Positions 42,338-51,190 of a stretch of DNA of 64,000 bases are shown here, in pieces. How positions within the stretch are numbered: position 1 is the first letter of the stretch; each line of letters begins with the position of its first letter. The notes under the pieces were generated by a model. That model ran no database searches, was not told where the DNA came from, and saw only the letters and a list, made by a program, of their open reading frames with translations. Both the position numbers and the translations under genes were made by a program. Source of the DNA: CAG-791 sp963591995 (lineage in GTDB: Bacteria > Bacillota > Clostridia > Lachnospirales > Lachnospiraceae); the NCBI GenBank assembly GCA_963591995.1, contig CAVAUJ010000003.1, forward strand, positions 7,475 to 71,474, in the 5' to 3' direction.

Positions 42338-43270
42338 ATGGACAGAATCGCGGTATTGATTCCATGCTACAACGAGGAGAAGACCGTACAGAAGGTTGTG
42401 ACGGATGCAAAAAGGGCACTGCCGGATGCGGTAATCTATGTCTATGACAACAATTCGACGGACCGGACGGCGGAGCTTGCGAGGGAGGCCGGTGCCGTGG
42501 TACGCAGGGAATATATGCAGGGGAAGGGCAACGTGATCCGCCGCATGTTCCGCGAGATCGATGCGGAATGCTATGTGATGACGGACGGAGACGACACCTA
42601 TCCGATGGAGAGTGCGGCGGAGATGGTGCGGCTGGTGCTGGAACACAATGCCGATATGGTGGTAGGAGACCGCCTCTCTTCCACGTATTTCACCCAGAAC
42701 AAGCGTCCGTTTCACAATTTCGGCAATTCTCTGGTGCGCGGCAGCATCAATCGCCTCTTTGACTGCGGCGTGAAGGACATTATGACCGGATACCGGGCCT
42801 TCAGCTTTGATTTCGTGAAGACCTTTCCGGTTCTTTCGAAGGGCTTCGAGATTGAGACGGAGATGACCATTCATGCCGTCTACAACAACATGCAGATTGA
42901 GAATGTTATCGTGGATTACCGGGACCGGCCCGAGGGGAGCGTGTCGAAGCTGGATACCTTCGGCGACGGCTTCCGTGTGCTACGGACCATCGTACGGCTC
43001 TATCGCAATTACAAGCCTCTTGGCTTTTTCGGATTGCTGGCGGCGCTGCTGGCACTGGTATCCTTCCTGTTCTTCGTTCCGGTTCTGAGCGATTACATGA
43101 ACACCGGTCTGGTGGCGAAATTCCCGACGCTGATCGTGTGCGGCTTTGTTATGCTGGCAGCCATCCAGTCGCTGTTCTCCGGTCTGATTCTGTCGAATCT
43201 GGAGCGGAACAACCGGCGCAATTTCGAAATCGACCGCATCAACCTGCATGTCATGCAAAAGGACGACTGA
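42338..43270 (+). CDS. Glycosyltransferase family 2 with C-terminal membrane helices
   Basis: The 310-residue enzyme starts RIAVLIPCYNEEKTV, has the metal-binding region TDGDDTYP near residue 86 and YRDRPEGSVSKLDTFGDG near 195, and ends with two membrane helices (about 235-290). It resembles dolichyl/undecaprenyl-phosphate sugar transferases. The product would be a lipid-phosphate sugar donor used by GT-C enzymes outside the membrane, which fits the multi-spanning proteins nearby. GGAGGACAGGAAA precedes the ATG. The stretch 42230-42337 shows no separate gene. Confidence 0.9.
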   Translation: MDRIAVLIPCYNEEKTVQKVVTDAKRALPDAVIYVYDNNSTDRTAELAREAGAVVRREYMQGKGNVIRRMFREIDAECYVMTDGDDTYPMESAAEMVRLVLEHNADMVVGDRLSSTYFTQNKRPFHNFGNSLVRGSINRLFDCGVKDIMTGYRAFSFDFVKTFPVLSKGFEIETEMTIHAVYNNMQIENVIVDYRDRPEGSVSKLDTFGDGFRVLRTIVRLYRNYKPLGFFGLLAALLALVSFLFFVPVLSDYMNTGLVAKFPTLIVCGFVMLAAIQSLFSGLILSNLERNNRRNFEIDRINLHVMQKDD

Positions 43271-43271
43271 T

Positions 43272-45263
43272 ATGGCGCAGACGAGAAAAGAACGGGCGGA
43301 CAAAAAGAAAATCCCGGGAGTGCTCCGGGAGCATTGGGCAGCGGTCACCGCTGCTCTTTTTGTTCTGGCGGCAGGATTGGTTTATCTTGCGGCGGGAGAC
43401 GGGGCACAGATCGCCGTTGCGGACAATCTGGACCTGTTCCAGGCCCAGTACCGAATGCTGAAGGACACCGGGACCTTCCGGGCATCGGATGCCGCAGCGC
43501 CGTTTCTGCACGGAATTTCCCGAGATGTGCTGCCCAGTGAATGTTCTCTGGAGGCCGTGCTGTATCTGCTGCTGCCTTCACTTGCCGCCTACGTGGTGAT
43601 GTATCTGGTAAAGGTCGTCCTCGGGACGGTGTCCTTTGTCCTTCTGGCAAGGGAGCTGGAGCGGCGCGGGTGGATCACCCCGGGGCAAACCGCGCCGGTG
43701 CAGACCACGCCGGGGCAAACGATGACGGGGCAAACCGCATCGCACCGGGCCTCCCGAACCGGGAATCTGGCGGTGCTGATCGGCCTTTGCTACGGATGCC
43801 TGAACCTGTTCCCCTCTTTTGGCATTGCCTTTTCTTCCATACCGCTGGCGGTATACTGCACGCTGCGGCTTCTGCGGGCAGAATCCCGAAAGAGCACCTG
43901 CGGCTGGCTGTTGGCGCTGTTCCTGTATCCCTGGCTTTCCTATTTCTCGTATTTCGGCTTTTTCCTGCTGTGCTATCTGGTGCTGGCGCTGACGGTAGTG
44001 CTGCTGACGATGGCGGCAGACGTGGTGCGCTGTCGCATCCGCGGGAGCCGGACGACGCGCAGCCTTCTTGGCCGGAGAAGGACGGCGTTTCGGCTTCTGC
44101 TCGCGCTGCTGTTCCTGTCGGCCGGCTATGTTGTGTGGGAGCACCGCCTGTTCGCGAGCATGCTGCTGGGAGGGGAGACCACCATCCGGGACACCATGGT
44201 GCAGACCTCGCTGACGCTGCCGGAAATCCTGCAGTGGACGGGAGGACTCCTGCTGTACGGCGTGGATTTGCATTGCGAGAGTGCACAGCGCTTCGTGGTG
44301 CTGCCGGTGTGTCTGGCCTACCTGATCCTTCGGAACGCGGGATATCTGCGAAGAAGGGAAGGGAGAGCCGCCTTCCGTGACCTTTATAACATTGCCGCAA
44401 TCCTCCTGCTGTTCAACAGTGCGGTTTACGGCCTGTATTACTGCGAGGAATTCCGCACGTGGATGGAGCGGTTGGTGCCTTCCCTTCGCGGATTTCAGTT
44501 CAGCAGAACCTCCTTTTTCAACCCGTTTCTGTGGTACGTCATGTTCTGGATCGCGCTTTGCCGTCTGACGGTTTGGGGGAGCGGGCTTCGAACGCGCAGA
44601 AAAGAGAAGAACGGAAAGGAAGAGGGGAGTGGAAAGGGAAATGGAACCCGGGCGTTCGCCTTTGCCGTCTGTCTGGCGGCTGCAGCCTTTCTGGCCATCC
44701 AGCTGTACGGGAATACCTACAATGATCTGCTGCACACCGCAAAGGCGCTTGTGAAGGAGGAGCTCGGAAAGGAGCCGTACAATACGCTGAGCTACGGAGA
44801 ATACTATTCGGAGGCGCTGTTCCGGAAGGCCTGCGAGGAGATCGGCTACGAGGGGGAGTGGTCGGCGGCTTACGGCTTTCATCCGGCCGTTCTGGAGTAC
44901 AACGGCATCGCAACCATTGACGGATATCTTGGCTTTTACCCGCAGGCCTATAAGGAGAGCTTTCGCCGTGTGATCGCACCGGCTTTGGAGCAAAATGAAA
45001 GCTCCCGACTCTATTATGATGAGTGGGGAGCCAGATGCTATCTGTATTCCGGCAGCAATGCTACCATTGTGGAGGCGGTGCGCAACTACCCGCACACAGA
45101 GGATACGCTGGAGGTGGACACAGCGGCGCTCCGGGAGCTGGACTGCCGCTATATCTTCTCGAGAATTGCGATCACCAATTACGAAGAGCTGTCCATGGAG
45201 CTGCTGGGCCCCTTTACGGAGGAGAGCAGTCCCTACACGCTGTATGTGTACCGCCTCCGCTGA
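43272..45263 (+). CDS. DUF6044-family polytopic membrane protein (YkoS-like)
   Basis: The 663-residue protein has about 12 helices and a C-terminal extracellular soluble domain (about 490-663). The first loop has VADNLDLFQAQYRML, an Asp-rich start resembling the acceptor loop of GT-C glycosyltransferases such as YfhO. A Gln/Thr/Pro repeat (PGQTAPVQTTPGQTMTGQT) at about 137-155 sits in a loop and is encoded by short DNA repeats. A probable sugar-transfer or polymer-assembly function is inferred. It begins one base after the GT2 stop. Confidence 0.75.
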   Translation: MAQTRKERADKKKIPGVLREHWAAVTAALFVLAAGLVYLAAGDGAQIAVADNLDLFQAQYRMLKDTGTFRASDAAAPFLHGISRDVLPSECSLEAVLYLLLPSLAAYVVMYLVKVVLGTVSFVLLARELERRGWITPGQTAPVQTTPGQTMTGQTASHRASRTGNLAVLIGLCYGCLNLFPSFGIAFSSIPLAVYCTLRLLRAESRKSTCGWLLALFLYPWLSYFSYFGFFLLCYLVLALTVVLLTMAADVVRCRIRGSRTTRSLLGRRRTAFRLLLALLFLSAGYVVWEHRLFASMLLGGETTIRDTMVQTSLTLPEILQWTGGLLLYGVDLHCESAQRFVVLPVCLAYLILRNAGYLRRREGRAAFRDLYNIAAILLLFNSAVYGLYYCEEFRTWMERLVPSLRGFQFSRTSFFNPFLWYVMFWIALCRLTVWGSGLRTRRKEKNGKEEGSGKGNGTRAFAFAVCLAAAAFLAIQLYGNTYNDLLHTAKALVKEELGKEPYNTLSYGEYYSEALFRKACEEIGYEGEWSAAYGFHPAVLEYNGIATIDGYLGFYPQAYKESFRRVIAPALEQNESSRLYYDEWGARCYLYSGSNATIVEAVRNYPHTEDTLEVDTAALRELDCRYIFSRIAITNYEELSMELLGPFTEESSPYTLYVYRLR

Positions 45264-45336
45264 GCAGCCTGCAGAGGCAGGAAAAGTTTGCAGGGGTGGT
45301 AGGAAAAGCCTGCGGCCGGGCGGCGGAACAGGCCTG

Positions 45337-46371
45337 CTACCGGGAGCCCTTGTCGTTCTTTTCCTCGCCGCCGGTGCGGTTGGCACCCTCGACATCCCCG
45401 GCGAGAATTTTCTTGCTGATCTGATTCCGGAAGCCGGCATCGATGAAGTCACAGGACTTGCAGAAGGGATAGCGGTTCCGCCCCATGGCGAGAGCCTTTC
45501 GGACGGCCGTGATCTTCGGGCCGCTCCAACACGCCTTCAGGGATTCGGTGTTCAGATTGCCAAGATCCGTGACCTCCAGATTGTCGCAGCAGCAGATGCC
45601 GATCTTCCCGTTCGGCGTGATCCAAAGGTCGGTAAAGGGCAGAAGACACGACTGCGTGTACTCCTTCGGCGTGCTCTGCTTGTTGGGAGCGGAGCCGGCC
45701 CGGTTGGTCAGGACCTCCTGCAGGTAGCGCATCTGGATGACAATTTCGATGTCGCGGAACTCTTCCTCGTGCGTCCGGACGTAGTCATAAATCTCCTGAA
45801 TGTTGTCATGGAGCTTATACTCATTGGCGTAGTTGTTGATGATGAGCTGGTCAATGTAGGGCTGCACCTCACGGATCTTGTCCAGAGTCAGAATGAGCCC
45901 GTTCGTTGACATGAAGATAAAGCTGTTCGGGAGCTTCTCCCTGGCATAGCGGTGGAGCTCCACGATGCGCGTATCCAGGAGCGGCTCATTGTTGCCGTAC
46001 AGGGTCAGATGCCCCTCATAGCCCCAGTCGGCCAGCTGATCGATGATGGAGCGGTAGAGCTTCTCATCAATCTTCATGAAGGGACGCTTCTCGGCGTGAA
46101 CATTGGCGGTGCAGAAGGCACAGGTGGAGTTGCAGCGGTTGATGGTCTCGATGTTGACAACCTGCGGCTTGGGCGTTTCCTCCTGCTCCATGAACCATTT
46201 GATGTATTGATCCTGAATGGTCCCTCTTGTCATGAACTGGAGCCGCAGATAAGCGCTGCTGGCGAGGTTGGGCGCAATGCGCCTCGCCTCGAAGCCGAAT
46301 CTTCCCAGAAAACTGCTGATACGAATGCTCATATAATTCGATTCATCCTCACTCTTGTCGGTTCGCACCAT
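45337..46371 (-). CDS. Radical SAM/SPASM-domain protein
   Basis: The 344-residue protein carries the radical SAM motif CNSTCAFC near residue 80, a GNNEPLL nucleotide/SAM segment, and a C-terminal SPASM-like cluster site (GICCCDN near 258 and FCKSCDF near 308). SPASM enzymes act on peptides or aminoglycosides and cyclitols. Here the polysaccharide neighbourhood suggests a sugar-related task, but that is inference. The N-terminus may start at 46332 (MSIRISS) rather than 46371, as neither has a strong ribosome site. It lies 24 bases after the flavoprotein gene and ends convergent to the DUF6044 gene without an obvious terminator. Confidence 0.85.
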   Translation of the reverse strand: MVRTDKSEDESNYMSIRISSFLGRFGFEARRIAPNLASSAYLRLQFMTRGTIQDQYIKWFMEQEETPKPQVVNIETINRCNSTCAFCTANVHAEKRPFMKIDEKLYRSIIDQLADWGYEGHLTLYGNNEPLLDTRIVELHRYAREKLPNSFIFMSTNGLILTLDKIREVQPYIDQLIINNYANEYKLHDNIQEIYDYVRTHEEEFRDIEIVIQMRYLQEVLTNRAGSAPNKQSTPKEYTQSCLLPFTDLWITPNGKIGICCCDNLEVTDLGNLNTESLKACWSGPKITAVRKALAMGRNRYPFCKSCDFIDAGFRNQISKKILAGDVEGANRTGGEEKNDKGSR

Positions 46372-46395
46372 CGAAAGCGGGCCGTCTGCGAGGTG

Positions 46396-47967
46396 TTAAT
46401 CCACCTCTACGGTATTCTCCTCGGCGGCTTCGTGGTACTCCTTCTCGGTATTGACGCTCCACACGTTGGAACGGTCGGTGCGGCCGCTTACGATATCCTT
46501 TACGGCCTCAAAGCTGGTGCACATGGAATGGTCAATGTTGTTGTAGCGATGCTGTCCGTTCCGTCCCACACAGAAAAGGTTGGGAATGGTGTCCAGATAG
46601 CTGCGCAGGGTGTCCATCTCATCATAGGTGTCAAAATAAGCCGGATATGCCTTTTTCACACGCTCCACGTGGGAATCCAGCACAGCGCTCTCATCCTTGA
46701 TCAGCCCGAGCTTTACCATCTCCCGGATGCCCAGTGCGGCAAAATCCTCGTCCCTCATGGTCCAGAGAGAATCGCCCTCGTTGCAGAAATACTCCAGCCC
46801 CAGCCATACGGTATGCTCGAGGTCCTTTACGAGATAGGGGGACCAGTTGTTGTAGATCTGGAACCGTCCCATGGTGACGTTCCGGTCATGGACATAGACC
46901 CAGTTGTCGGGGACGATGTTGCCGATGGTCCGGGTGCGGGTCTTGTTCACCAGCTCCAGATGGTTCACCAGCACGCCGACGGTCATGTAGTCACGGTACG
47001 GAAGACCGGCGGCGATGCGGGCAGGATCCGCCGGGACATCGTTCATGCCGGCCACGAGATCCTTGATGGGCATGGAAGAGATGACATAATCACCCTCCGC
47101 CGTGTATTGCTGTCCGTCCTTTTCATAGACAACGCCGGTGAGCGTGTTCTGCTCATTCTTCAGAATCTTTACCACCCGGGCTCCGGTCAGGATCGTGCCG
47201 CCCTTCTTGCGGACCTCCTCGGCCGTGACGTCCCAGAGCTGCCCGGGACCAAGCTTCGGATAGCTGAACTCCTCGATAAGGGAGGTTTCCACCTTCCGGT
47301 TCTTTTTATGGAACATCTTGCCGAGCGCATCCTTCAGCACAGCGGAGATGGAAACGCCCTTGACCCGCTGCGCTCCCCAGGAGGGATCGATCTGCGACGG
47401 GTGCCGTCCCCAGAGATTCTCCGTGTAATGCTCAAAGAACATGGAATAGAGCTTCCGGCCGAAGCGGTTGATGTAGAAATCCTCCAGAGATTTCTCCTCT
47501 CTGGGGAAGAGCCTCGCCTTGATGTAGGAGAAGCCGACCACGATGGTGGTGCCGAAGCCCATATTGGCGAAGGTCTCCGGCTTTAAGGAAATCGGGTAAT
47601 CGAAAAATCTGCTGTTGAAGAAGATCCGGCTGACGCGGCTGCGGCGCAGCATGACGCGGTCCGTTGTCTGCGGATCCGGTCCGCCCTTCATGAGGGAAAC
47701 CGTCCGGTGCAACGCGTCATCATCGCTGGCCGGCGCACCCTGCCTCGGCAGGAGAGCATCCCACCAGGCGTTGACTTCGGGGACCTTGGAGAAAAAACGG
47801 TGGCCGCCCATATCCATGCGATTGCCCTTGTATTCCACTGTCCGGGAAATACCGCCGAAAGCAGAGGTCTCCTCGAAAACAACGACCTCGTATCCCCCGG
47901 TCTTCTGCAGCTCATAGGCGGCGGTCAGTCCGGCAGGACCGGCACCGATGATCAGTACCTTCTTCAT
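46396..47967 (-). CDS. UGM-like NAD(P)/FAD-dependent oxidoreductase
   Basis: The 523-residue flavoprotein begins KKVLIIGAGPAGLTAAYEL (dinucleotide-binding fold), has MDMGGHRFFSK near residue 54 and ends with GRNGQHRYNNIDHSM near 475, a pattern shared with UDP-galactopyranose mutase and related amine-oxidase-fold enzymes found in polysaccharide loci. It may isomerise or oxidise a nucleotide sugar. The start at 47967 is supported by AAGGAG. The longer frame upstream adds 30 residues that do not fit the family. It is followed by the radical SAM gene. Confidence 0.87.
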   Translation of the reverse strand: MKKVLIIGAGPAGLTAAYELQKTGGYEVVVFEETSAFGGISRTVEYKGNRMDMGGHRFFSKVPEVNAWWDALLPRQGAPASDDDALHRTVSLMKGGPDPQTTDRVMLRRSRVSRIFFNSRFFDYPISLKPETFANMGFGTTIVVGFSYIKARLFPREEKSLEDFYINRFGRKLYSMFFEHYTENLWGRHPSQIDPSWGAQRVKGVSISAVLKDALGKMFHKKNRKVETSLIEEFSYPKLGPGQLWDVTAEEVRKKGGTILTGARVVKILKNEQNTLTGVVYEKDGQQYTAEGDYVISSMPIKDLVAGMNDVPADPARIAAGLPYRDYMTVGVLVNHLELVNKTRTRTIGNIVPDNWVYVHDRNVTMGRFQIYNNWSPYLVKDLEHTVWLGLEYFCNEGDSLWTMRDEDFAALGIREMVKLGLIKDESAVLDSHVERVKKAYPAYFDTYDEMDTLRSYLDTIPNLFCVGRNGQHRYNNIDHSMCTSFEAVKDIVSGRTDRSNVWSVNTEKEYHEAAEENTVEVD

Positions 47968-47998
47968 GCATAAGCTCCTTGTAACATCGTAATTCGCG

Positions 47999-48010
47999 GT
48001 CTGTTCAGAC
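47999..48010. promoter_or_regulatory. 12-bp palindrome upstream of the flavoprotein gene
   Basis: GTCTGTTCAGAC is a perfect palindrome with a two-base centre located 32 bases before the start codon at 47967. It could be an operator. No good promoter boxes stand out around it. Confidence 0.3.
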
Positions 48011-48089
48011 ACACAACTTAATACTAGCATATCGGGGCGGGGGGTGTACATCGACATTTTCCCGGCGGTGGGGTAAACTCTTCTGAAAA

Positions 48090-48301
48090 GGTTACTGTAC
48101 AGACGTCAGCAAAGCGACGGGTCCTGGCGGAGAATGTCCGGATCAGGGGCCTTGCGAGGCCTCGGTGCTTGCGAGCGTACTCTGCGAGCTTAGCACCGCT
48201 AGGTCCGAACACGGAACGAGAGTGTCCCCTGATTGGACAACTCCGCCGGGACCCGTCGTCGGCTGGTGGCGGAACGGTAACCTGTGAATTTTACAGTAAC
48301 C
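48090..48301 (+). other. 212-nt highly structured palindromic element (possible leader RNA or mobile repeat)
   Basis: Nested complementary arms share one axis: 48090-48099 with 48292-48301 (10 bp), 48107-48110 with 48262-48265, 48115-48124 with 48249-48258 (10 bp), 48126-48132 with 48241-48247 (7 bp), 48135-48139 with 48235-48239 and 48142-48149 with 48226-48233 (8 bp). An apical stem pairs 48163-48169 with 48192-48198, and a small hairpin is at 48148-48161. The mismatches at 48125/48248 and 48114/48259 become U-G pairs only in plus-strand RNA. It ends 18 bases before the start of the next gene, so a leader RNA is one reading. Terminal repeats of a small non-autonomous element are the other. 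The rest of 47968-48319 holds no gene. Confidence 0.7.
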
Positions 48302-48319
48302 GGTACCGGGTAAGACATT

Positions 48320-49432
48320 ATGAGTGCATTGTTGAAATTTGCCATGTTCCTTTTTGCTGCGGTGGTCCTGCCGGTTCTGACAGGGCTGCTGCCGGCCAGT
48401 CTGCTTCCTGCGATCAAGCGCAAGCTTCCGCTGGTGGTGCTGTCCGGCTATCTTGCGACCTTTGTGCTCTTTGAAGCGATCGGAATCCCCATTCTGATCT
48501 GGACGCCGATGGGAGACTTCTCCCTTCTTGTGAGAGTATTCCTTGCGGTGGACGGACTGTGGATTCTGGCCGGGATTGTGGCTGTCCGGCGAAGAGGCGG
48601 GGTGCGGTTTCCCAAGGTCCGGGAATGGCGGAACGATCCGGACGCGGCCTTCTGGTGGCTGATCTTCCTGGTGCTGGTGGCGGTACAGCTCTACTGGGCC
48701 TATACCAGGGCGTCCTATGACGGAGACGATGCCTATTATGTGGCGCAGTCCCTGCAGACCTGGCAGACGGGCACCATGTACTATTATGTGCCCTATACGG
48801 GGGTGACGACGTCGCTGGACGGGCGCCATGCACTGGCCCTCATGCCCATGTGGATTGCTTTTGTCGCAAGACTGTGCGGCACCCATTCCACCATTGTGAC
48901 GCACAGCATGCTGCCGCTGGTCCTGATCCCGCTGGTGGATGTGACGTATTACCAGCTGTTCCGCGAGCTTTCCAGAGGGAAGAAAAGAGTGCAGAGGCGA
49001 CAGTTCCTGCCGGCGGCCATGACCTGCCTTGCGGTGCTGCAGATCTTCGGGAACACTTCGATTTATACCGCGGAGACCTTTTTGCTGATGCGCACGTGGC
49101 AGGGGAAGGCCATGTTCGTAAACTTTATTCTTCCGATGCTGTTCGTTCTGCTGTTTCGCAGGCTCCGTTTCGACGAGGATGAGAACCGATGGTATTGGCT
49201 GATGCTGGTCATGCTCACGGGAGGAGCCGGCTTTTTCACGTCGCTTGCACCGGCCATGGTATCGGGAGGACTGCTGCTGGGCACCGTTCTGATCCGGATT
49301 TTTAAAAAGAGAAAGGGACTTCTGCAAAGGACCGTGCTGTGCTGCATTCCGGCAGTTGTATATCTGGTGTTCCTGCTGCGGATGGTATATCCGTCGCTGG
49401 TGCCGTTTCTGAAAGGAGGTCGCCTGCCGTGA
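48320..49432 (+). CDS. DUF6077-like polytopic membrane protein (N-terminal part)
   Basis: The 370-residue protein has about nine helices and an acidic first loop (YDGDDAYYVAQSLQTWQTG near residue 135) resembling GT-C glycosyltransferases. It looks like the front part of a DUF6077-type protein. The gene ends in a GTGA overlap with the next frame, which continues with more helices and a soluble domain, so the pair may be one protein split in two. An AAAGGAGG precedes the junction. The element at 48090-48301 lies just upstream. Confidence 0.75.
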   Translation: MSALLKFAMFLFAAVVLPVLTGLLPASLLPAIKRKLPLVVLSGYLATFVLFEAIGIPILIWTPMGDFSLLVRVFLAVDGLWILAGIVAVRRRGGVRFPKVREWRNDPDAAFWWLIFLVLVAVQLYWAYTRASYDGDDAYYVAQSLQTWQTGTMYYYVPYTGVTTSLDGRHALALMPMWIAFVARLCGTHSTIVTHSMLPLVLIPLVDVTYYQLFRELSRGKKRVQRRQFLPAAMTCLAVLQIFGNTSIYTAETFLLMRTWQGKAMFVNFILPMLFVLLFRRLRFDEDENRWYWLMLVMLTGGAGFFTSLAPAMVSGGLLLGTVLIRIFKKRKGLLQRTVLCCIPAVVYLVFLLRMVYPSLVPFLKGGRLP

Positions 49433-50208
49433 GCGGAATCATGCAGACGGTCAATGAATTTGAAGGGGGCAAGCTGCTCTTCCTCCTCTATCTGCTGTGT
49501 CTGGGATATCTGACGGTAAAGGAACGGGACAGGAACCGGCGCATTCTTCTGTGCTATCTTCCGCTGATCTGTCTGATCCTGTTCTTTCTGCCGCCGGTGT
49601 ATCGGCTGTACAGCAGAATCGACAGTGCCAGAACCTACTATCGTCTGCTGTGGCTGCTGCCGATGTCTGCGACGACGATCTATGCGGGGCTCAAGGCAAT
49701 GGCCGGCAACATTCAGCTGGGAATGGTGGTGATGTGCGGCCTCTTTGTCCTCAGCGGAAACTGCGTTTACGAGAACGAGAACATCCTGAAGGCAGAAAAC
49801 CGGCTGCACATTCCGCAGATGATTCTGGACATCTCCGATTACCTCATGAACGAGACCGGGGGAGAGGAAACGATGGTGGCGATGCCGGAGGGCCTGGTAC
49901 AGTTCGTCCGGCAATACAATACGAAGATTCTCATGCCCTACGGCAGAGATATGCAGATGGGGTCCTATTATAATGAAGTGTTCGATGCGCTGGAGCAGTC
50001 GGATCCGGTGGATGCGGGGAAGCTCTGTTCGGCGCTGGAGACCTACCATTGCGAGTATCTGGTTGTGGAGGCGGACAAGGTAATCGCCGGAAGTCTTACG
50101 GAGAACGGTCTGGAGCTGCTGGAGACCGTGGATGGCTACCGCATCTGGCATTGTCCCTATGCACAGGAATATCGGGACGAAATCGAGGTGTACAGGGCCG
50201 CGGACTGA
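49429..50208 (+). CDS. C-terminal partner of the DUF6077-like protein
   Basis: The 259-residue product would start at the GTG overlapping the previous stop, with AAAGGAGG nine bases upstream. It has three membrane helices (to about residue 115) and a soluble extracellular domain with MPEGLVQFVRQYNTKILMPYGRDMQMG near 145. In related large membrane proteins I recall such a domain following the helices in one chain, so this is either a natural gene fission, a programmed frameshift or a mutation. An in-frame longer start upstream lies inside the previous gene. Confidence 0.65.
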   Translation: MSGIMQTVNEFEGGKLLFLLYLLCLGYLTVKERDRNRRILLCYLPLICLILFFLPPVYRLYSRIDSARTYYRLLWLLPMSATTIYAGLKAMAGNIQLGMVVMCGLFVLSGNCVYENENILKAENRLHIPQMILDISDYLMNETGGEETMVAMPEGLVQFVRQYNTKILMPYGRDMQMGSYYNEVFDALEQSDPVDAGKLCSALETYHCEYLVVEADKVIAGSLTENGLELLETVDGYRIWHCPYAQEYRDEIEVYRAAD

Positions 50209-50247
50209 ATGCCCGTCGGAGGGCCTGCGGCAAAGAAGGTGCAATTC

Positions 50248-51159
50248 ATGGGATTTACCTGGGAAAAGAAAACCTATGCCGGAGAGGAAGGCATGGAGGT
50301 GACAGGCTATGAGGGAGGCCTTCGGGATCTGGTGCTGCCGGATCGGCTGGAGGGGCTGCCGGTGCGAAGCGTCGGTGCGCATGCCTTTTCCGGAAGGAAG
50401 GAGCTGCGCAGCGTGCAGCTGGGGCGCAATCTGAAAACCCTGCGTCCGTTTGCCTTCTACAACTGCACCGGGCTGCGCAGCATAGAGCTGTACAATACGG
50501 CCGATGATTATTATGACGGCGTCATCCGGCAATGTCCGCTCCTTCGCGAAATCACCGTGCACATGACAGAGAAGGACAATTACATTGTCATCCGTTCCAT
50601 GCTGCAGGATGTGGACGGCATGCTGACCTTTCGGCTGCTGGATGAAGAGGACGGGCAAAGGCTCCGGCTGACCTTTCCGGAATATGTCAACGAAGCGAAG
50701 GAGGATACGATGGCACGGGCCATCCATTTCTCCATCGAGGGTGCCGGCCTGGCATACCGGGAATGCGTGGGGAAGCATCGGCTGGATCTTGCCGGGTACG
50801 ACCGGCTGTTGGAAAAGCTGACGGCTGACGATGGGGCAGCAGCGATTGGGATTGCCCTCGGACGACTGATGTATCCGAAGGGATTGAGCGCGGCGGCAGA
50901 GAAAAGGTACGAAGCCTTCCTGCAGGAGAACGGCAGGAGAACGCTGGAGCTTCTCATCGAGGCGGATGCACAGGAGGGGAGCACCGCGCAGCTGCGGGTG
51001 CTGACGCAGCGCGGACTGCTGGATGCCGGGGCGTTGGAGCAGGGACTGACCCTGGCGGCACAAAAAGGCGCAACCGAGCTTTGCGGAATATTGATGGAAT
51101 ATCGGCGGACAAGGAAGACACCGTCCTGCGACGCAGCGGGACTGCGTCTGGAATGGTAA
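50248..51159 (+). CDS. BspA-type leucine-rich repeat protein (LRR_5)
   Basis: The 303-residue protein contains two to three LRR_5 units (DLVLPDRLEGLPVRSVGAHAFSGRKELRSVQL and LKTLRPFAFYNCTGLRSIEL, residues about 20-85). A mostly helical C-terminal region of unknown family follows. It has no signal peptide, so it is probably cytosolic and not a surface adhesin. ATG 50248 has an AAGG eight bases upstream, and ATG 50209 lacks a ribosome site, so the later start is preferred. It precedes the VWA-like gene by 31 bases, and the two may act together. Confidence 0.8.
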   Translation: MGFTWEKKTYAGEEGMEVTGYEGGLRDLVLPDRLEGLPVRSVGAHAFSGRKELRSVQLGRNLKTLRPFAFYNCTGLRSIELYNTADDYYDGVIRQCPLLREITVHMTEKDNYIVIRSMLQDVDGMLTFRLLDEEDGQRLRLTFPEYVNEAKEDTMARAIHFSIEGAGLAYRECVGKHRLDLAGYDRLLEKLTADDGAAAIGIALGRLMYPKGLSAAAEKRYEAFLQENGRRTLELLIEADAQEGSTAQLRVLTQRGLLDAGALEQGLTLAAQKGATELCGILMEYRRTRKTPSCDAAGLRLEW

Positions 51160-51190
51160 CCGGAATGGCACCTGAAATGGTAAGGAAAAG

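Noticed and set aside
45264..45336. Terminator between the DUF6044 and radical SAM genes
   Set aside because: Only a five-pair hairpin without a T-run is visible on either strand.
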